Source: Lineus longissimus (taxonomy: Eukaryota > Nemertea > Pilidiophora > Heteronemertea > Lineidae). From it: 60,000 nt of DNA. Shown one piece after another: positions 22,991 to 35,200 of this stretch. The notes beneath the pieces were generated by a model, which was not told the DNA's origin, made no database searches, and was given only the letters and a program-made list of their open reading frames with translations. Both the position numbers and the translations under genes were made by a program. The number at the start of each line of letters is the position of its first letter. The first letter of the stretch is position 1. The stretch spans positions 9,627,001 through 9,687,000 of the forward strand of contig NC_088308.1 in NCBI RefSeq assembly GCF_910592395.1. Direction: 5' to 3'.

Positions 22991-23239
22991 TTCAGATGAG
23001 GTCGTATGTGTTGATTACATTCTTGTGATTGGTTTGAGATTATTAGTTTGTCCTCATTGCCGGTTGTTTTAGAAAATTTTGACTGTGATTGGAAGGTAAA
23101 ATGAGAAACTTGTCACACTGTTCTTCGGCTTGGAATGGGGATAGTCAATGCAGAGCCAGTTGGTACAAGCTGCCTTGCGAATCCGAAATGGGGTGGCGTA
23201 ATAATACTGTGAAAGAACAATAAAATGATGAATTGTAGC

Positions 23240-24970
23240 AGTGTGTGTCAGAAATTATGTGATTTCCATTGCATTTGACGATCCCAAAGTTTCGAGAGTA
23301 TGGCAAAATGGCTGCTGCCGTCATTGGAGATTAGCGTCAAGCCGGAACCTTTCGTTACAATGTGGGCTTTTAAACACAAGTTAATGGTTTATAATCACCC
23401 AGACGCTACTCATTAGGTAAACCTCTACTAAAAACACTTGCTTTGATTTTAAAAAGAACCATTTTTGTGATCGTTTTTCGTCGCTGTAGAAATGTACACA
23501 GAGTCGGTCAGTGTGTCAACACAACAACGGTGGTAATATACACATGAATCCATGATACACGGAGACACGAATGTAAACATTTGCCTGTTGGGTCGGAAGG
23601 AGTTCACCGTTACCGATCACTGCCCCAAGAAAGGTCATCTGAGCTGGTTGACTAAAGTAGATGATGATAATGATCAAAGTGTAGCACAGCTGTCATAGTT
23701 AGGCCTATAGTCGGATTCATAAGTAAATGTCACTGACACTGCCCTTCTGGGTCGTTGTGCAAAAACTATTGGGCCGATTTCTTCAAAGTTTGGTTTTTCT
23801 CGAATCTAATTTCGGGACCCAACACAATTTCCAGGTTAGAGATTTGCAAATTATAAAGAAAAGAATTGTCAACTTTGGAGCCCTTTGGGTTGGCCATTTT
23901 GGGGGAATTTGGAGGGCCCGATTTTTTTTGATGGATAGTTCTAAATGAAACTTGGCAGCTTTAAAGATACACACACAAAAAAATTAACCTGAACATTTCA
24001 GCAAAATGCATCCAGAAATAAGCAGTACAGAGGAGAAAATGTCAAAATCAATACACTGTGTCAATGTACACCAATACATAAAAAAAAAATTATTTCGTAA
24101 CCATGGTTACTGAAATATGAAAATCCTCTTGGGTCCCGAAATTAGATTCAAGAAAAACCAAACTTTGAAGAAATCGGCCCAGTAGTTTTTGCGCAGCGGT
24201 CCAAAAGGTCAGTGACATTTACTTATGAATCCGACCATAGGGCTGTCTTGTAACTATGTTTTTTCATATGTTATACTATAGCCTACTCTATATCAGTATA
24301 ACAGTGATGGCATGCATGCATGGTCGGGACATGATGGCTGACTGCTGGATTTCAACATTATCTGACCACATGACAATCAGAGATCACCTGGGGAGAAGGG
24401 CTGAGCTACACTCAATTCAGAATCAAACAAAAACCTTGCATCTCCCATCCAACATCAGAGCTCCAGTCGATTCTCGTAATCACTCTTTCTCAATGAAATG
24501 CTTATCTTAATTTTGCCTAAGATGTCTTTATAATACCTCCATGGATGAAGAAAACAGTAGCAGTGTGTGTCAGAAATTATAAGATTCCATTCTATTTGAC
24601 GATCCCGAAGTTTCGACATTATGGCAAAATGGCGGATGCCGTCATTGGATTGAGATTAGAGTGAAGCCAGAACCTTTCGTTACACTATGCGCTTTTAAAC
24701 TCATTTTGATGGGTTATAATGACGTAGACACTACTCATCGGGTAAACATTCACTAAAAATAGTTGCTTTAACTTTTGTAAATGTGTCGCGAGTGCTCAAA
24801 CAACCATTTTTCTCAGTGATTTCCATGCTCCGTTCACCCGCTGTATAAATGTACAGAACTAACGTTGTAGCAAATGCATGCGGGAGACACATCCACTGAC
24901 ATGACTGAGTGTGTAGTACGTGAATCCAAAGTCCAAAAGTAAATAAGTTAACACACGATGTCAACTGGTA
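23240..24970. repeat. Direct duplication of about 400 bp, interrupted by an inverted-repeat element
   Basis: Segments at about 23240-23500 and 24557-24790 share agtgtgtgtcagaaatta, atttgacgatccc, gccgtcattgga and aacctttcgttaca in order. Between them lies the element at 23705-24240. Non-coding on both strands. Confidence 0.6.
23705..24240. mobile_element. 536-bp element with about 110-bp terminal inverted repeats
   Basis: Left end ctatagtcggattcataagt aaatgtcactgaca; right end is the inverse with few changes. Matching extends through tttcttcaaagtttggtttt and taatttcgggaccca. GGC flanks both sides and may be a 3-bp target duplication, which would fit PIF/Harbinger. No coding. Confidence 0.6.
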
Positions 24971-25984
24971 ATATGATAATATGATTGCTAACGGTGATCC
25001 AAGCTATTTGAATGTAATATTCATACGTAAACTCATGATTGTAAGCAAATCTTTTGTAATAGATTAGGCACCACAACCCAATTTTCACTTCGAGTACATG
25101 GAGTAGGCCTATGCACATGCATGCCATGTATGCCATTACAGGGGCCTACATGCATGGACATTTTCGCTATCTGCTTATAGGACCAGGAGTATGAGTTGAC
25201 TAAATTGATGATCTTTCTCTTCTTATAGTTATACTAGTCTTATATTTACTACCCAAGCCTTGGGCAGGGCAGGCTTTATTGTTGACGTGGCGAATTGGTG
25301 TGTCCATTGTGCCTGCTGAATGAAAAAAAACATTCAGGGAGTGTCTTGACACTAATGACAGCTGTAAGTGTTGGACCCGATGTTGTCATAACGTCTCGAT
25401 GATGTCATGGTGTCCTGACCTATACTTAATCCTTAATCCCTCTTACTCATAGAATATATATTTTGTAGGTTGGCAATTTGTGTTTTGCACTTTACCTTTT
25501 GCAGCTCATGATAAGCCGAGGCTGATATTTCCCCGAGGTAGACCTAACTTGGTTGTGATGTTTTGAGTGACACTTGACAGTCATGACAGTGCATCTTGTG
25601 TGCTAAAGCATACAAAATGATGTCAAAACATGGTACCACTACAAGAATGAGAACCCAACTTTGGTGGAGAATTCGGTCATTTCTCCAGAGGCTGCTGGTA
25701 GTGCTATTGCTAATGCTAAGTGTGTAATCTAAAGAACCTTTTCTTGGCAATGGTATGATTTTTCAAGACAAACCACACCATCCCACAACTATTGCATGAT
25801 CAACCCCTAACAATGACAAGTTCTTCCTCACACTCTCCCTTTCATATCGACAGGTGAGCACAATGGCCCTGGCCATTTCATTTAAAACTTAAAGTTGAGT
25901 CCTTTTTAAAAAATGATACGCGTTACCTTTGACAGATGTGAACTTACAAGAAAATATGATATAATTTTGAAGACGCTGATTTGT
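24971..25984. other. No recognisable feature
   Basis: About 1 kb of AT-rich sequence without an exon, repeat or element end that I recognise. Confidence 0.3.
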
Positions 25985-26405
25985 GCAAAATGCAATACAT
26001 CTCAAAGCTCAGTGGTTGACCCCGATTATTTTTTGGTTTTTATGTAGCAACTGTCTTTCACGGGAGAACGGTCACTGTATAAGAACTATCCAGGAGGAAA
26101 TTTCTTTTTGCGTTTGATAGTCGTCGATCCGGTTCAGTTGGCAATATTTTCACTTTGGGCGGAACAGAGCGAGGAGTCAATGCGACGCTTTCGATTTATT
26201 AAAAGAAATAAAACACCGATTTTAGCATCCTGCAGAAAGAGGGGAATCAGGCGTTTCCAGTGATATACGATACGAATTGGTTATTATTATGCAAACACCA
26301 GGGAAACGCATTTTAAAATAGATGTTACATGACAAGTCCTGTTAACGAGACACGTCATCGTCGCACCCATGCGGGACAAACTCGGGGAACTTTCGCAGAA
26401 TCAGG
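25985..26405. repeat. Dispersed 0.42-kb repeat (pair with 52990-53410)
   Basis: Matches 52990-53410 in order: ttgtgcaa, ctca.tggttgacc, actatccagga, agtcaatgcgacgctt, gaaataaaac, catcctgcagaaa, then the stem-loop core from about 26250 to 26315. It is in the same orientation as the second copy. Confidence 0.7.
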
Positions 26406-26807
26406 GAACTTTAGCCGTTGAGCACCACCCGGCGAAAAGCGATGCCAGCACAGTTGAGCAAGATTGGGCTTGGTACTCGGCTTGAGACTGCAGGAAGTAG
26501 AGAGATTGTTTTGACGGCCTTATGTGTCACATGAGGGACGAAGGGCCTTATGCCAGACCAAGCCACACATTTATTTAACAGGTTACATTGGCCTGCTATT
26601 TAATGTGGTCGTAACTGTGGCTATACGGTGCATGGCTCCTAAGTACCAGATCAAATATTTAGTAATAAAAATAAAAAGGGTTAATGAAAATTAAATAACA
26701 CGGTCGAAAAAAAATTTCAAACGCATTTTTACATTTTTGCTAGATCGAAATATTTTATCGGGAACAAGTAGCAGAATAAACCAATAATAAAATAATTCTG
26801 CGATGAA

Positions 26808-27590
26808 ATGGGAACAAATACCAAAACCTACCCACCACAAAAGTAGAACACTGACACGGAACAAATTAAAGTAGAAGACGGAACGAAATTAGGACAAAAC
26901 AAATTATCTCCGAACGCAATTATGAAACGGGAACAAAAAATGTTAAAACATTCTCACAACAAAAGTAGAAGACGGAACAAAATTAAGACAGAACATATTA
27001 ACTCAGAACGCAATTATGAAATGGGAACGAATATTAAAATCTTCTCATAGCAAAAGTAGAACACGGAACAAATTAAAGTAGAAGACGGAACAAAATTAGG
27101 ACAGAACAAATTGACTCAGAACGCAATTATGAAACGGGAACAAATATCAAAACCTTCTCATAACAAAAGTAGAACATGGAACAAATTAAGTAGAACATGG
27201 AACAAAATTAGGACAGAACAAATTAACTCAGAACGCAATTATGAAACAGGAACAAATATCAAAACCTTCTCGTAACAAAAGTAGAAGACGGAGCAAATTA
27301 AAGTAGAAGACGGAACAAAATTAGGACAGAACAAATTAACTCAGAACGCAATTATGAAACGGGAACAAATATCAAAACCTTCTCGTAACAAAAGTAGAAG
27401 ACGGAGCAAATTAAAGTAGAAGACGGAACAAAATTAGGACAGAACAAATTAACTCAGAACGCAATTATGAAAGGGGAACAAATATCAAAACCTTCTCGTA
27501 ACAAAAGTAGAAGACGGAGCAAATTAAAGTAGAAGACGGAACAAAATTAGGACAGAACAAATTAACTCAGAACGCAATTATGACACTAAG
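26808..27590. repeat. 113-bp satellite, about seven units
   Basis: Units contain cgcaattatgaaacgggaac, aaatatcaaaaccttctc and gtagaagacggaacaaaatt aggacag. The phrase attatga recurs at 27126, 27238, 27351, 27464 and 27577. The array is more diverged to the left and ends sharply at 27590. Confidence 0.85.
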
Positions 27591-28222
27591 ATCTTGAGTT
27601 GTGTCATGCTATTTGATGAAGACGGGATAAACTTTGTGAGATGGGTCATTTCTATCTTACTGTGAAACCGATCTACTACTCGGTCATTAATTTGTCAACA
27701 GCATAGCTGCGCCCCCACCCAATTTCAATAATGTTAAGACAGAAAATGTCGCTCAAAACACTCCTAGAACATCAACATCGGAATGTACGTGTTTGAAATA
27801 AGACTGCTTTCGAAGGTCTGTTATTGACATTCTTACAATTGTCATCTGGACAGTTTGAATTAATGAATAGAATAATCAACAACAGTTAACATCCTGGGCA
27901 CGTCAGCTGTATTCTTGTCCTCTTTGGGAAGTCCAGCACAATTGAAATGCCCTCACTTCTCCCCAAAGCCTTCCTCGAACTAAATCCATTTGCAAATACA
28001 AATAAGTGATGCTGTCAATTAAAGGAGTGGTCGGCTTTTTATTGCTGCATGTTTGTTCTTCTTCTGGTTCATGAGTAAATTATTCTTCTGAACTTGTTTG
28101 ATGCTTTCCCAATTTTGTTTCACAGAGAGTAGAAAAACGCGTTATTCGTTATTTTCAGTACGCGCAAGTACTGGCGCGAAAGACATTATTTCCCGCCACG
28201 TGAATCAAGCGGTATCTTCCAC

Positions 28223-28695
28223 ATTCGCCTAATCCACTTTCGCCTAATCCACATTCGCCTAATTCCCCTTTCGCCTAATTCCATTTTCGCCTAATTCCTT
28301 TCTCGCCTAATCCACATTCGCCTATTCCATATTCGCCTAATTTTGGCATATACCTAACCCCCCTGTGGCACATAAAATGGGTCATTCCAAAATGCCATCT
28401 CTTATGGTCAGTGATCTTAGCTTGGGTTATGGAATATTCTTACTCATAATATGGACCATTCCTTTTCAAAAAGCCATTTCCTTGGTTCAGTGATCTTAGC
28501 TTGGGTTATCCATAAAATGGAACATTCCTTTTCCAAAGGCCATCACTCAAGTTAAGTGGTCTTAGCTTGGGTTGACAGCTTTTCCACCCCTTTGAATAAA
28601 TAATGAATCATAGATTTAGGTGAAAGTGGAATAGGCGAATGTGGAATTTTTTAGGCGAATGTGGATTAGGCGAAAAAGGATTAGGCGAATGTGGC
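28223..28695. mobile_element. Element with inverted arrays of a ttcgcctaat repeat
   Basis: About nine copies of a 14-15 bp unit (ttcgcctaatccaca) at 28223-28342 face inverted copies (aggcgaatgtggat) at 28617-28695. Between them are three 70-bp direct repeats ending cttagcttgggtta. The whole sits within a segment absent from the duplicate at 15650-17255. Confidence 0.65.
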
Positions 28696-29143
28696 ATAAA
28701 CCAATCAAGCGCCATCGGCGTGACGCCGGAAAAATCCATATCAGTACCAAGACGTCACAGGGATCTAGATCTCGACCATAACTCCAGGAAACGCCTTCTG
28801 GTGCATCGTTCCACATGGAAAGAGTCGATGCATGGAGAGCTAACTCAGGTCAAATCGGAGTCAACATCGGAAAAGCACGATTATTCAGTCAGATTTAGAA
28901 TTTTTCCTCTTTTTGTGCAAATTGTTGATGGAAACTAGGCCTATACTTATGTAGAATATAGGAGGTGACTGGGCAGCCGACGGCTGGGTATAAATATTGC
29001 CCTTAATAATGTCAATGGTCCTTTAAATATAAATCATGGACAGCAAATATTATTTTACTCTTAGTTTTTAATAAACAGAGGTCGATGAATATGTTGTTGA
29101 TTTTAACAAGACGAGGGGGCGCAAATTTAATTGAAATATGATG

Positions 29144-29150
29144 TTTATAA
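29144..29150 (+). promoter_or_regulatory. Candidate TATA box of the peptidase-ShKT gene
   Basis: TTTATAA lies 49 bp before the signal-peptide ATG. The same heptamer is kept at 17073-17079 in the decayed duplicate, 34 bp before its ATG. Another candidate, TATAAATA near 28989, is farther away. Confidence 0.35.
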
Positions 29151-29198
29151 TCAGTAGAAACTTGAGTATTCGTCACACTGTTCTTGGAGCTCGTGAAG

Positions 29199-29259
29199 AT
29201 GACCTCGCTAGTCCTTGTCAAGTTGCTTTTGCTGGTGATTGCCTTTCTCTGTGCCGAAG
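29199..29259 (+). CDS. Peptidase-ShKT gene, exon 1 (signal peptide)
   Basis: ATG at 29199 encodes MTSLVLVKLLLLVIAFLCAE with a classic hydrophobic core, then donor gtaagt at phase 1. A cleavage site after LCA is plausible. The decayed copy at 17113 supports the start. Confidence 0.8.
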
Positions 29260-32200
29260 GTAAGTTATGATACATGTAGATTACGTTGACTATACGGTAG
29301 TGATTCAAACTTTGCGCTGCACGACGAGTATGTTGTTCCCCTCAAGTAAACGATCTTATTCAAAGTGATAATGGTAAATAGCCATGCCGATCCACCGTCG
29401 TTGCGCTTTTATCCAAGGAGGAGACTATAGGACTGATATAATATATTCACCGCCGATAAGTCAGCATGTAGATAGTGAGTCGGCCTTGACGCAAGGGCCC
29501 AACGCGCCGCGTAGCGGCAAAAAAGCGAAGCTGGCGAAACATTTATAACGGGTCACCGTCACTTATTATTGGACTTATAGCGCATTTACGGGGTTGCAAC
29601 TATTTTGCTTTATAGTGTCACCAGGAAAGAAAAGCATGCGACCTAACGCCGATCTATTTGTATAAAGTGATAATTTGAAGGTATATAGTAGGAAATATCA
29701 ATAAAATAATCATTCCATGTCGTCTTTTGAGGGCATTTTTGATTGTAAAAAATATATGTGTACGTCACCGTAGTCTCTGCAATGATAATTTTATCAGAGC
29801 AGTCTCGCGCAAGTAGAAGTTCTTTACCTATTAGTTCTTCACTTATTAGTCTCAACGTCTGGCGCAAAGCCAGACGTTTTCCATTACGATTTCACTACGA
29901 TGTTTGACAAGAAGGAGCAGTGCGCGAGATATGCTAATGAGCAGACTTCCCTCGCTTGAGTTTCTGAAGAATGTTCCATATCGCGCTAAGCTCATCACTG
30001 CTGATTATGACAGGCGTGCAACGGTAGGTATTTGCTCCCCAACTTCCACCCTAATACGGTACAATAAGTTACCATTTGATGGGAATGGGACAATGCCCTC
30101 ACTGTGTATGGAGTCATAGGGATAAGAAGACATTATTCATTAGTGTTGGTACAAGTGATTTTGCCCAAAAAGCATGTGCATTCAAAAAACAAAATATGCA
30201 AGGTATCACGTACATGACCATGACGACGTGCAGAAAGTGCACTGGCCAGTGCATACCCTATGGCTATGTACTAGTAAACATGGTAAACATGAACAACATC
30301 ATTATTCATCGGCAGTTCATTTTACTTCGAGCTTTTCCTGAAACATAATAGCCATGATGATTAGGCCTACTATGTACCATGACATGACCAATAACAGCAC
30401 TAGATCATGTAGATGTCAACAAGTTCACATGAACCGTATAATCCCGCATGGCGCATGTGGGGCATGCGTCTAAACCAAAGCCCCAAAATCACTTGTTTTG
30501 GTCTATTTCACTTGTGTTTCCCCCCGTCTCCCAGTCCATAATACATTTACAGTTTACAATCCCCGATCATGGCCCAACGAAAGGTCATCGGTTGACTAAA
30601 GGAACACAACTGTTCAATGGATTTATAGTTGAATGCGATCAAACTACGTCTTTTCAATCGTGGATTGTGAATTTAACCCCATGGGCCTAGGGAAGGCCCT
30701 ATAACAATACTTTCGACACAGTTATTATCTCCGCTGCCTCCACCATGTTACACGCAGTGCTCACTGCTGATTTTAAAAAATGCACCACCTAGTCAAAACA
30801 GGACATATGTTCTTCTAGGAATAGATCTCTTTCCAATATTTCGTCATTCCACTATCGTCATCACCTCATGATACTTTCATTGACATTACAGGCACACATC
30901 CACAGAGCACTCTTCAAATCATCTACACAGTGGTTATCCAACTAGGATTATAAAGGTAATTTCTAAGCCCCGCACAGTGGGTTTCACTCTTGATAAATGG
31001 GCACTATTGCTAGCAGCTAGGTAGGCAAGATAAAGTTAGACGAAGTAGCCGATAGGGGTCTCTCACCCCTCAAAGTCCGTCACAACTATTCAAGCTTGTA
31101 CAAGGAATACATGCAGCGCTGACTCTCACAAGACCCAATGGGAATGTCGCACAGTCATCTGTCAAAAACAAGACCTATGTTGTAGTATGATCTCTTGCCA
31201 ATATTTAATAATTGCACTATCGTCATCACCTCATCATACTTCATTGACATTGCAGGCACACATTGACATAGACCACTGTTGCAATGAACGACACAGTCGC
31301 TATCCAAGTAGCATTATAGAGGTAATTATCATTATCATACCTCATTAGCATGTGAACCAATCGCGTCGCGTCCTTTGCGATCACGGCAAAGCCTTATGGA
31401 ATCATGTCTTTCACCGTTGAATAATTTTTCATATTCCATGCCTACAACTTCAATTTCTTCATATTCCATGGCTAGAAGTTCAATACTAATATAATATCCA
31501 AGATAAAGTTACAAGAAGTAGTCAATAGGGGTCTCTCACCTCTCACTGTATGTCCACACTATTCACGCTTGTACGAGGAATACATTCAATGCTGAATCTA
31601 ACAACACCCAGTGCCCTTACTCTGTATATTATAGTCACTGGAAGATGGCCCATTTCACTCCTTGCTTCTACTTCACCTATAGTCTCATTGCATACGCCTC
31701 AGTTCTATGATATCACATTCACTTTCAGCTGTCATGCAACGCAACAACTGTGCTATCTGCCATCGCACATCAACGAAGAAGTGCAGCCGCCCACATTCCA
31801 CCTCACATCTGTCCGACCAGCTGCAATCCTCGAGGACGCCCCACTGTACCACGATTTCACTACGATGTTTGACAAGAAGGAGCAGTGCGCGAGATAGGCT
31901 AATGAGCAGACTTCCCTCGCTTGAGTTTCGGAAGAATGTTCCATATCGCGCTAAGCTGACCACTGCTGACCATGACAGGCGTGCATTGGACTGGTACAGG
32001 TTGGAACTGAACATTGAATATGCTGGTGGTGACGCTTTCTGATGAGAAGTTGGTCGTGACTGATGCAGTATTGTTGGACTTGTCCACAGCATCGTTCAAT
32101 CATTGCTGTCTGAGCTGCCTTGATTCTGTACTTACCCAAATACTAAGACCAAATGCCTGTTGACTGTGCTTTAAGAGAGACTGGCGCCATGCCTAGAGAT

Positions 32201-35200
32201 ATGACTGACCCCTATTGGCAAATTTGTATGACTTTATCTTGCCTACCTAGCTGCTGCCTATAGTCTCCCTTTAACTGCGGAACACTTCAAAGTCGATAAA
32301 ATGCCATGTTCCACCTTTTAATGTGTTCAGACCGCCATTTTCAAAATAATCAAGTCAGGACACTGCCTTCTAGTCTCATAATAAATTTTGCTTTCCTCAA
32401 TAATAACATTTCTTCTTCTTCAATGCTTTCATCATTCCAAACTTCTCCTCCTCTGACTTTTACAGGGGTACAGTCATGGCAATCAAAACCCAAATACTGA
32501 GACCAAATGCCTGTTGACTGTGCTTTAAGAGAGACTGGCGCCATGCCTAGTCTCTCTTAAAGCACAGTCAACAGACACCAACCCCCTCAGACTCAGAAAC
32601 CACAAACGCCCAACCCTTCCTGCTACCTTAATACTTCTGGATTATTTTGCACTGAATGGGTAATCTCTAAAATATCTAGTGTACGCGTTACAGCGATATG
32701 CTTCAAATAGTAAATGCATGAATTACACAGTATTGTCGTTAATGCCTACTTGGGCACAACGTTGGATGTTCATGCATAGGACGAAGTGTCGCTTCCGCAA
32801 GTGTCAAAATCCGCATCTTAGCTCCATTCAATGATTAGGTGCAATATCATTATTATAATAGATAATGTCGGAGGGGTAACTCGACTATCTTACAGAACTT
32901 GACACGCGTCTGATTGATTAAGGGTTAACAAAGGTAACACCGTTTTGGCTAGAACTTGAAATCAAAAAGCAATTATGACTTCTTCAAAATGATCGTGAAT
33001 GCCCAGTTACAACCTGGTAGGCTGTTCCCTAGAAAACAAAGAACAGGTGGCAATACACAGTGGGGACGGGGTCCGTTTTTCGCCCGTTGATTTTCTCCAG
33101 CCTTAGAAAGCTCCAGACCGCAGGTCGGGACCTTTCGGGCAACTCAAATCAATTCGTGCAATCTGGCGACTCAGATCACACTGCACTAGAGCAGTATTCT
33201 TATTATCACATGCCAAGACGTCATCGAGGTTTTCCGAAAACCCGTCTCAAAATCAAATCTGAGATAGATTGTGGAAGAAAATCATACTAAACCCTGGATC
33301 GTTTGATGATCTTTCGGTTGAACACCATAACCGACTTCAGACTTGGCAAAACAACTTTATTCGATTGTTTCTGTGCGTTGTCAAGCGTGCCACCCAGCCG
33401 TGGTTGTCTTAGGCCCCCGGAAACCCACTTAACCTGCGGTCTCGTGGGTTTCCGGGCCAAAGACAACCACTTATGTGATATTTCCATTAAAAAAACTCAC
33501 TCGTTTGGTTTTATATATTCATTTCAGGCCTACGGCGCAATGAACGAGGGGATAATGATGATCGCCGAGAACTCGATGAATTCAGTGGCAAAATCCCAGG
33601 TAAATTCAATCTGAATCGCATTTGCGGAAAATGCAAGACTGCGGTTGTTTATACCAGCGTAACACTGAATATTAATCAAGTCATCTTGATTGTATACTAA
33701 AAGTTAGTAGCGAAATTGAGAAAGGTGTTCTGATTGATGATAAAGACGTATCTTTGTACACACAGTACATGTATGTGTTGTTTGAAATGGTTCGTTAGTC
33801 AACACACTCGGGGAGCAACATGGCGTTATTTCTCGACAGAACTGTCATTTCTGTGAGTCTCGTTCCATTGCTTATATATGTATTCTATTCGTAATGTTAT
33901 ACCCGGATTGTTAGAAGGGCGCAAGAGGGCGGGACTATACTGTGTCAGGTTTCTATGAAATTTGGTTGGTTATTGGTCTTACCCTTAAAACCAAACGGGA
34001 TCATTTCATTTAAATAACCATGGTCACGAGATATTTTTTTGTATGCATCTGTGTATAAGTTGACGTAGCGCATTGAATTTGGACATTTTTCGCACTGTAT
34101 ATGGTTTGGTTCTCTCCCACTCTCGATTAGAAGTTCGGGCTATAACTTTTTTTGTGCCCATCTACTAATGTCCCAACAACAAATGAGGAATATTCAGAAA
34201 CAAAATATGGATTGCGCAGCATACCTTTCAAATGAACATCGGACTTCAGTGAAGACATTTTTGAAATTTCAGTCTGAACTGAGAATGCTGAACGAGTAGA
34301 ATCCTGTTTGGTTTTCTGCCAAGCATCAATAAAAGCCTAACCTTAAGAAATCCGACCAGTTGCTCGCCATCCAGAGCCCAAAACGTTGCGGACATGGCGT
34401 TTGCGAATGGACTGAAATTATTACCTTGATATAAAGGTTCACTGCATGGGGTTAGCACCCACCGATATTCTTAAAGTTTGAAGGTACACCAAGCCACGGA
34501 TGATCCTCCGTCTGTGTAGGTTCAGCCTGTGCCTCCCCATCGTGGCCTTTCAGTTAGGTATTTTTTCCTTGACGAAGACGATAAAGTCCCTTTGCCTGCG
34601 ACGGACACATCACATCACACCACACCCTTCCCTCATGTCATTGTAGAAATACCACTGATTCCAACTGACGATGCCGGTGAAAGGCCTTTGAGCAAGAGAT
34701 CCGTGACTATTTTTGACCGGCCCGGCCATGCCTCGGAGACGCATGCCTGCACCACTGTCACCGCGGTCCCAGAAGATCTCCGGAACCCTGAGATAATGTT
34801 TCCAAACGGTCTTGATGTCTTCTACCAGAAATATACTCACGCGTATGGAATCCCTATCATTGGTAAGGTTACTCTCCATGACAAGATCCAAATTCACCTA
34901 TAATAAAAATGGAAACCAGTGCATTTCAGACTATTGCACACAAAGCAGACCGTACGCGTCCCGCCGTAATTCTTCTCTATACACGCTCCGTTCATTTTAC
35001 ATTTTATCAACATGATCAATGCGGCGCAGCGTTCTGTTGCTTTTCTTGTAACTGGAATGGCTCCAATTAAGTCAAGGTCATTAACTTATTTTGATTTACC
35101 GGGCCGTGGTGATCATTCACTAGCTAGGGACTTCTTGTTCATTTGACGTTTCACGGGGCTACCTTTCGAAAGGAACATTCGGCGCATATTCACGAGAGTT

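Noticed and set aside
26640-27590. CRISPR-like array
   Set aside because: The 113-bp units repeat whole with no unique spacers, in an animal genome; it is a satellite.
31550-32092. Frames of 111-135 codons kept in both 3.16-kb blocks
   Set aside because: The blocks are nearly identical, so conservation of the frames says nothing about selection; three overlapping frames on both strands are equally open.
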